The notes below the pieces were generated by a model, which did not search any database, had not been told where the DNA came from, and worked only from the letters and a program-made list of their open reading frames with translations. The position numbers were made by a program, and so were the translations under genes. Below, one piece after another: positions 62,552-64,000 of a DNA stretch of 64,000 nt (position 1 is its first letter; each line of letters begins with the position of its first letter). Origin of the DNA: Sepiola atlantica (lineage: Eukaryota; Mollusca; Cephalopoda; Sepiida; Sepiolidae); the NCBI GenBank assembly GCA_963556195.1, contig OY744517.1:149015382-149079381 (forward strand), given 5' to 3'.

Positions 62552-64000
62552 TATTATTATGTACTCACTAGGAGTTTTCACACAGGTCATCATCAATTAT
62601 TGCTTGCTGATAATAAACGTTGGTCGTCTCTAGAGTCTGAGTTACAACAAGTCTTCTTAGATTTTCAATAATCTTCACTTGTTTCGATAACCACTTCAAA
62701 TTATTTTTGTCGCAACAGCCACTTATCATTGATTTTTCGCTAACAACGACTATTTGTCTTCTCTGGAATTTGAGTGGCAATGAGCCTTCGCAAGCTCTCA
62801 GTACTATCTGCACCCTTCCAGAGAAACTCTGGTTAGTGCCCTCTCTTCTCGGTCCTTCTATCCTCCTTGACCCCTCATCACTATTTACTATGGTTTCAAC
62901 CAAGAGTAATGTCATCATCTTATTTGAGGGAGTTATTTGATGATATTTCTTGAAGTTTATTTTCCTTCGGTGTTAAGTGTTATTCCTTCCATGTTTTTGT
63001 TATATTACTGTTGCCACTTCAATGTGGATGCTTAGTGGTCGTAATTTATGTTGGTTGGTTTTCGTATTAAAGTATTTTCCACAAGATTTCAGCTGTTTTC
63101 ATCATTGCCGTCCGTTGTATAGTTTCGGTTTTTGTTTACAATTTCTTTAGTCTTTTTCCTCACTTTTTCTCGGAACTGTTCCTAATATTTCTACGATTAT
63201 TGGTATTATGTTGGCTTTCTTCATGTTCCACATTCTTTTAGATTCTCTGGCAAGTTCCATACATTTACTTTTCCATCTTCTTGATCTTTACCATGCGATC
63301 CTCTGGGATGGCAAAATCTACAATTTGGTATCTTGTTTTCATGTTAACTGTTATAAAATCCGGTCATATTGCTTTATGAGTTTATCTGTTTGTATCTCTA
63401 TACCCCAGATGATTTTGTGATTTTCGTTTTCTAGTGTTGTCCCCGGTTTGTGTCTGTACACTTGTATGCGTGCTCAAACTCCAGTCGTTTGCATAGTTCC
63501 AAGTGTACTGCTTTTCCTACGAAGTCCTGTCTGTTTTGGACTAGTTTTCTGCATTCACTTATGTGATTTACCGTTTCGTCACTTTGTCAATATACTCTGA
63601 ATTTACTGTTTACATGGGTTTTATCTATTTAAGCTTTGGCGTAATTATTTCAGATTGCATTGTGCTGTGCGGTTATTAGTAGTGATTCCGTTTCTCTGTC
63701 CAAATGTCCTTTTCGTAGCCATCCCAAGGTGTTTTCGTGAATCTCTTCTCTGGTCATGCTTTATGATTCGTCCATGTAGTTATGTCTCTTTCCACTTTTG
63801 TTTTCTTGTCTTTTTGTTTCTCGACTCACTGTAGTGTTCATTTGGACATTCTCTCTTGCTGCGCTGATCAGCCTCTCTGTGTTCTAGGTTATGATGTTTT
63901 CCATTTTTTTGTATCGCCAACACTGTCTTCTTTACTTAACAGTATTCTTCCCCTTCTGTTTTCTCCACATATAGTCGGTATGGTATCATCCTTTGGGTGT
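62552..64000 (-). pseudogene. zinc-knuckle LINE relic, C-terminus and 3' end (open at window edge)
   Basis: It enters from the right edge with HPKDD-type sequence and ILLSKEDSVGDTKKW (about 63990-63890). An ERLISAAREN block, a KGHLDRETESLLITAQ block and a worn zinc knuckle (SKFRVY, no Cys pair) follow. Next come RQDFVGKAVHLELCKRLEFE, then ENENHKIIWGIEIQTDKL, IVDFAIPEDRMVKIKK (about 63320) and a C-terminal KTAEILWKIL. About 500 bp of 3' region follows, ending CTAGTGAGTACATAATAATA on the minus strand, a LINE-like ATA tail. The frame at 62568-62918 lies in this 3' region and is not taken as a gene. Many stops and frameshifts. Confidence 0.8.

Noticed and set aside
62568..62918. 116-codon minus-strand frame as a gene
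   Set aside because: It lies between the LINE C-terminus and its 3' tail (CTAGTGAGTACATAATA), so it is read as the 3' region of that LINE.

Overview
This is an AT-rich, gene-poor stretch of animal nuclear DNA. It most likely comes from a cephalopod mollusc of the Octopus type. The evidence is the very dense (TA)n microsatellites and the repeat content: jockey-like and zinc-knuckle LINE relics, mariner relics, a tRNA-derived SINE, and a Penelope-like retroelement linked to hammerhead-type ribozyme motifs. No host protein-coding gene, rRNA or intact tRNA could be recognised. Most long open frames are (TA)n tracts read as Ile-Tyr repeats, or chance frames in A/T-rich DNA. Species assignment is inference.

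Layout. 0-8 kb: a fragment of a dispersed repeat (R1), two decayed jockey-type LINE reverse transcriptase pieces, and the C-terminal end of a zinc-knuckle LINE. 10.3-11.5 kb: a tandem array of about 300-bp units, each with a minimal hammerhead-ribozyme fold, then a fold-back element. 12-13.5 kb: three diverged tandem units. 15.9-19.8 kb: nested LINE, R1, a 24-bp minisatellite, mariner, an RT tail, a TA-flanked MITE and a 1.7-kb non-autonomous element. 21-31.9 kb: fold-back elements set among long microsatellites. 32.8-35.6 kb: about 48 copies of a 59-bp satellite. 36-42 kb: a second mariner relic, a perfect 25-bp hairpin and a long element with inverted arms. 42.7-46.4 kb: a broken Penelope-like reverse transcriptase (minus strand), a composite (TA)n/GAATACACAG array, and a fold-back element carrying two oppositely oriented hammerhead motifs. 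47-58 kb: second copies of several of these families, a tRNA-type SINE and possible LTR pieces. 60.6-64 kb: two minus-strand relics of the zinc-knuckle LINE.

The most interesting signal is a set of seven good or partial hammerhead motifs plus one dead copy, in two sequence-unrelated families. Both families share the same architecture: CTGATGA, one extra A, a closed stem II, GAA, a 4-nt palindromic minimal stem III, and a matching 4-bp stem I. All three stems differ between the families but pair in each, which is covariation support. One family is a tandem array with about 293/302-bp spacing, like retrozyme-type circular-RNA loci. The other sits in inverted arms upstream of the Penelope-like element. 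A second window-wide pattern is that nearly every dispersed element starts or ends exactly at a (TA)n tract.
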